Origin: Helicobacteraceae bacterium
Lineage (GTDB): Bacteria; Campylobacterota; Campylobacteria; Campylobacterales; Sulfurimonadaceae
DNA length: 6,531 bases
Reading direction: 5' to 3'
Assembly: GCA_030642185.1 (NCBI GenBank)
Contig: DAOWOG010000072.1
Span: forward strand, 1 to 6,531
In this document: piece after piece, positions 4,083 to 6,531 of the stretch
Numbering within the stretch: the first letter of the stretch is position 1
How the letters are laid out: each line of letters opens with the position of its first letter
The notes under the pieces: model-generated
The model's database searches: none
What the model saw: only the letters and a program-made list of their open reading frames with translations
Told to the model about the DNA's origin: nothing
Program-made: the position numbers and the translations under genes

Positions 4083-6439
4083 TACTCTATTGCTGCTTTT
4101 GAATTGTGTGCCGTTATAAATGCCTCAAAATATGATGCGCTGCAGGGTTTGCACACTAAAAATCCCTGGTAAAAGATCGTGTTGTTTATCTCCGTCAGTT
4201 TTTTTCTCTGCGCCTCTTCTTCTACGCCTTCAGCAATAATCCGGTAGTTAAACTGCTGTGCAATACTTATAATGGCCCGTATGAGTATTTCATCTTCCGG
4301 ATCGGTCAGTATGTCCCGTATAAAAGACCGATCAATTTTCAAAGTAGTAAAGGGCAGCCGTTTGAGATAGGAGAGTGATGAATAACCGGTTCCGAAATCA
4401 TCAATGATACAATCAATACCCTGCTCATTCAGCTGTTCAATCAGCTCCTTGGTTTTATCAAAATTTTCGATCAGCGCAGTCTCTGTAATTTCAAGTTTGA
4501 TGGCGGAGGCGTCGAGATGATACTCATTGATGCTCTGTAGAAGAAATGACGAGAACTGTTGATCGAGAAGCTGCTTTGGACTGATGTTAATCGTTATATA
4601 TTGGAGTTTACACTGTTCGTTATTTCGCCATAAATTCATCTGCATACAGGCCTGTTGAATTACCCATCTGCCTATTTCATTGATCAGTCCTGACTCCTCA
4701 GCGATAGGGATAAATTCATTTGGCGGGATAAAACCTTTGTTTGGACGATACCATCTTAGCAGTGCTTCCGCTGCATGGACCGTATTGGTATCAATATGCA
4801 TAATGGGTTGAAAATGAAGACTCAACTCGTTATATTCTATCGCATGACGAAGATGCTGCAGCATGTGAATATTTGCTTTGGCCTGTTCGTCCATATGGGC
4901 ATCATAGAAGTGGGTGCGGTCGCGTCCCTCATTCTTTGCCTGATACATGGCAATATCGGCGCGGCGAAGAATCTCATCCGTATCCATATCGATCTCTCCA
5001 ATGACAACGACACCGATACTGCAGGCGATATCGAGGACCTGACCTTCTATTTGAAAGGGTTCATGGATAATGTTGTGGATTTTCAAAGCAACCTGATGTG
5101 CATGATAAAAAGCCTGTTGTTGATCATCAGCGAGCATAGGAAGCAAAACGACAAATTCATCACCGCCAAGCCGGCTCAGCGTATCACTGGCCCGGAGCAT
5201 ATCTTTTAACCGTATGCCGACTTCGATAAGCAGTTGATCGCCGACTTTGTGGCCGAAGGCATCGTTAACATGCTTGAAGCGGTCAAGATCTAAAAAGAGA
5301 ACGGCAGAATAGCTCTTTTCTCTCAGCTCCTCTTTGATAAGTTGTTCCATACGATCTTTGAGCAGTTTTCGATTTGGCAGATCGGTTAGAGGATCATGCA
5401 TCGAGAGAAATTCGGCTTCCTGCAGAGCGGCATGTTCACTGCTCTTGTCCTCGAGCACGGCAAGACCGCCGATATGTGTACCATTGGAATCGATCAAAGG
5501 TGCCATTTGAATTCTAACCCAAAGATCAAGCCCCGCAAGTTTACTATGATACGGCCCTTCATAGAGTGCACTATTTCCTGCAGCAATGTTTGCAGCCATA
5601 GCGCTAAGTGGGCGAGGATCCGGAAGTTGATGCAGGTTCAAGCCGATCAGTTGATCTCTATCAGCATGCATAATTTGGCTGAGTGCCGTGTTGCAGTCAA
5701 GAACTGTCAAATCTTTATCATAATAGAACGTACCGGTCGGTGCCTGCTCAAACATCAGGCGATGGCGTTTCTCACTTTCGATCAGTTGTACTTGTGCATT
5801 ATGATAAAGCTGTTGTATTTCAAAAACATTTAAAAGGGTCGCATGCGCTTCCCGAAGAGCTGAACTGACAAAAAACATAAAGAGCAGTGTGAAAGAAAAC
5901 AGGGCTGTATAGATAAAGCCTTCCTGCTGAATCAGTGCTAATGCGCTAGGTATAAGCAGTACATAAAGGTAGATATGAGAGAGTCTTCGATCTCCTGCCA
6001 GGGACGTGACAGCTCCGGCACTCATGCCGACAATGACAATGCTGATAAACATATTGTAAACGATCTGGTCTTTCAGAAAAAAGAGCAGGGGTGTAAAACC
6101 CCAAAGCAGTGCGGTAGAGGCAACACCTAAGTAGAGGTGCTGATACCAGACCTGGTGATCATGACGCTCAGGATGTAGATGAAATGTACGCGTATCTATA
6201 AAACGCGCTAAAATAACCAGGAGCATCATGATATACCACAACATTAACTGTGTATGATTGATGACAGGCCAAAGTACACTGACAAGAAAGCTGGCAATGA
6301 ATACAATGGCAAAAAGAGACCGGTATAAATTGCTATAAAGCAATTTAATAAACTGTGTCGCGATCTCTTCTTGATAGCTTGGTCTATCCAAAGCAAGAAA
6401 TGATAAGAGAGAATGAAGTATAGGTCGTTGCTGTTTCAT
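4082..6439 (-). CDS. Membrane PAS-GGDEF-EAL cyclic-di-GMP turnover protein
   Basis: The 785-residue product is predicted to make and/or degrade cyclic-di-GMP at the inner membrane. Six membrane helices lie within about 41-194, followed by a linker helix (195-225), a PAS domain (about 226-335), GGDEF (about 345-510) and EAL (about 525-780). The cyclase signature is intact: DLDRFKHVND (384-393) and GGDEF (425-429). The inhibitory I-site RASD (416-419) sits the usual five residues before it. The phosphodiesterase residues are also present: EAL (558-560), N618, E650, DDFGTG (680-685), K701, E737 and QG (758-759). Both activities are therefore possible, with the membrane and PAS parts presumably sensing a signal. 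It is first in an operon with rnhB. The ATG at 6439 has no Shine-Dalgarno and lies 9 nt from an extended -10. The input signal is unknown. Confidence 0.95.
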   Translation of the reverse strand: MKQQRPILHSLLSFLALDRPSYQEEIATQFIKLLYSNLYRSLFAIVFIASFLVSVLWPVINHTQLMLWYIMMLLVILARFIDTRTFHLHPERHDHQVWYQHLYLGVASTALLWGFTPLLFFLKDQIVYNMFISIVIVGMSAGAVTSLAGDRRLSHIYLYVLLIPSALALIQQEGFIYTALFSFTLLFMFFVSSALREAHATLLNVFEIQQLYHNAQVQLIESEKRHRLMFEQAPTGTFYYDKDLTVLDCNTALSQIMHADRDQLIGLNLHQLPDPRPLSAMAANIAAGNSALYEGPYHSKLAGLDLWVRIQMAPLIDSNGTHIGGLAVLEDKSSEHAALQEAEFLSMHDPLTDLPNRKLLKDRMEQLIKEELREKSYSAVLFLDLDRFKHVNDAFGHKVGDQLLIEVGIRLKDMLRASDTLSRLGGDEFVVLLPMLADDQQQAFYHAHQVALKIHNIIHEPFQIEGQVLDIACSIGVVVIGEIDMDTDEILRRADIAMYQAKNEGRDRTHFYDAHMDEQAKANIHMLQHLRHAIEYNELSLHFQPIMHIDTNTVHAAEALLRWYRPNKGFIPPNEFIPIAEESGLINEIGRWVIQQACMQMNLWRNNEQCKLQYITINISPKQLLDQQFSSFLLQSINEYHLDASAIKLEITETALIENFDKTKELIEQLNEQGIDCIIDDFGTGYSSLSYLKRLPFTTLKIDRSFIRDILTDPEDEILIRAIISIAQQFNYRIIAEGVEEEAQRKKLTEINNTIFYQGFLVCKPCSASYFEAFITAHNSKAAIE

Positions 6440-6444
6440 GGTTA

Positions 6445-6457
6445 TGTTAGAATAACA
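6445..6457. promoter_or_regulatory. Palindromic bidirectional promoter (overlapping extended -10 boxes)
   Basis: TGTTA-GAA-TAACA is a perfect dyad. On the + strand it reads TGT-TAGAAT, and on the minus strand TGT-TATTCT; each is an extended -10. The + strand start would be near 6460 and the minus start near 6442. The minus start leaves only 2-3 nt before the GGDEF-EAL ATG. A repressor operator of the same shape is an alternative reading. Confidence 0.5.
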
Positions 6458-6480
6458 CCTTTTTGGAAAATAAAGGATTA

Positions 6481-6510
6481 ATGAACTTTAAAAAGAGAGC
6501 CTGTAGTTGA
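6481..6510 (+). other. Nine-codon ORF with Shine-Dalgarno at the head of the right-edge transcript
   Basis: AAAGGA (6472-6477) precedes ATG 6481, which encodes MNFKKRACS and then TGA. A second possible ribosome site, GGAG (6524-6527), lies at the window edge and would serve a gene starting just outside. The short ORF may be a leader peptide. It could also be a real gene start thrown out of frame at the five-A run 6490-6494, because the +1 frame stays open to the edge (reading KREPVVEIVGVGE). Neither reading can be settled here. Confidence 0.3.
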
Positions 6511-6531
6511 AATAGTAGGTGTTGGAGAACA

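Noticed and set aside
4775..5209. + strand open frames within the GGDEF-EAL gene
   Set aside because: They are antisense to conserved GGDEF and EAL motifs and are shadows of the real frame.

Overview
The window looks like chromosomal DNA from a mesophilic Campylobacterota (Epsilonproteobacteria) bacterium of the Sulfurimonas/Sulfurovum/Sulfuricurvum type. I infer this from moderate GC with AT-rich intergenic DNA, AAAGGA-type ribosome binding sites, promoters readable mainly as extended -10 boxes (TGnTAnnnT) with weak -35s, and the protein set. No taxonomic search was possible, so the assignment is tentative.

Layout, left to right. (1) The 3' part of a + strand gene whose product joins an ATP-grasp ligase domain, an acidic linker and a C-terminal ComEA-like helix-hairpin-helix domain; it ends at a hairpin. 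(2) A small SRP RNA gene (ffs), recognised by its domain IV with a GGAA tetraloop and by its paired arms, preceded by a strong extra hairpin. (3) A + strand pair: a secreted Cys-rich peptide with six KCG motifs, resembling HvfA-type copper-binding RiPP precursors, and a DoxX/HvfX-like four-helix membrane protein. Between them sits a nested inverted-repeat element: an 18-bp outer inverted repeat, an inner REPIN-like pair of GACTTTAGTC palindromes, and 10-bp direct repeats on its flanks. (4) A small uncharacterised minus-strand gene, convergent with the DoxX gene. (5) A + strand periplasmic protein of unknown function. (6) A minus-strand operon of a membrane PAS-GGDEF-EAL cyclic-di-GMP enzyme and rnhB (RNase HII), overlapping as TAATG. 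(7) At the right edge, a divergent + strand transcription unit beginning at a palindromic promoter shared with the GGDEF-EAL gene.

The most unusual item is the KCG peptide plus DoxX pair. HvfA-type loci normally also carry the DUF692 (MNIO) modifying enzyme and its DUF2063 partner, but neither is present here. The peptide also has a helical three-cysteine middle region between its KCG blocks. This is either a reduced or dispersed copper-RiPP system or a secreted metallothionein-like protein with a membrane partner. The rest of the window is mostly housekeeping (SRP RNA, RNase HII) or signalling (cyclic-di-GMP).
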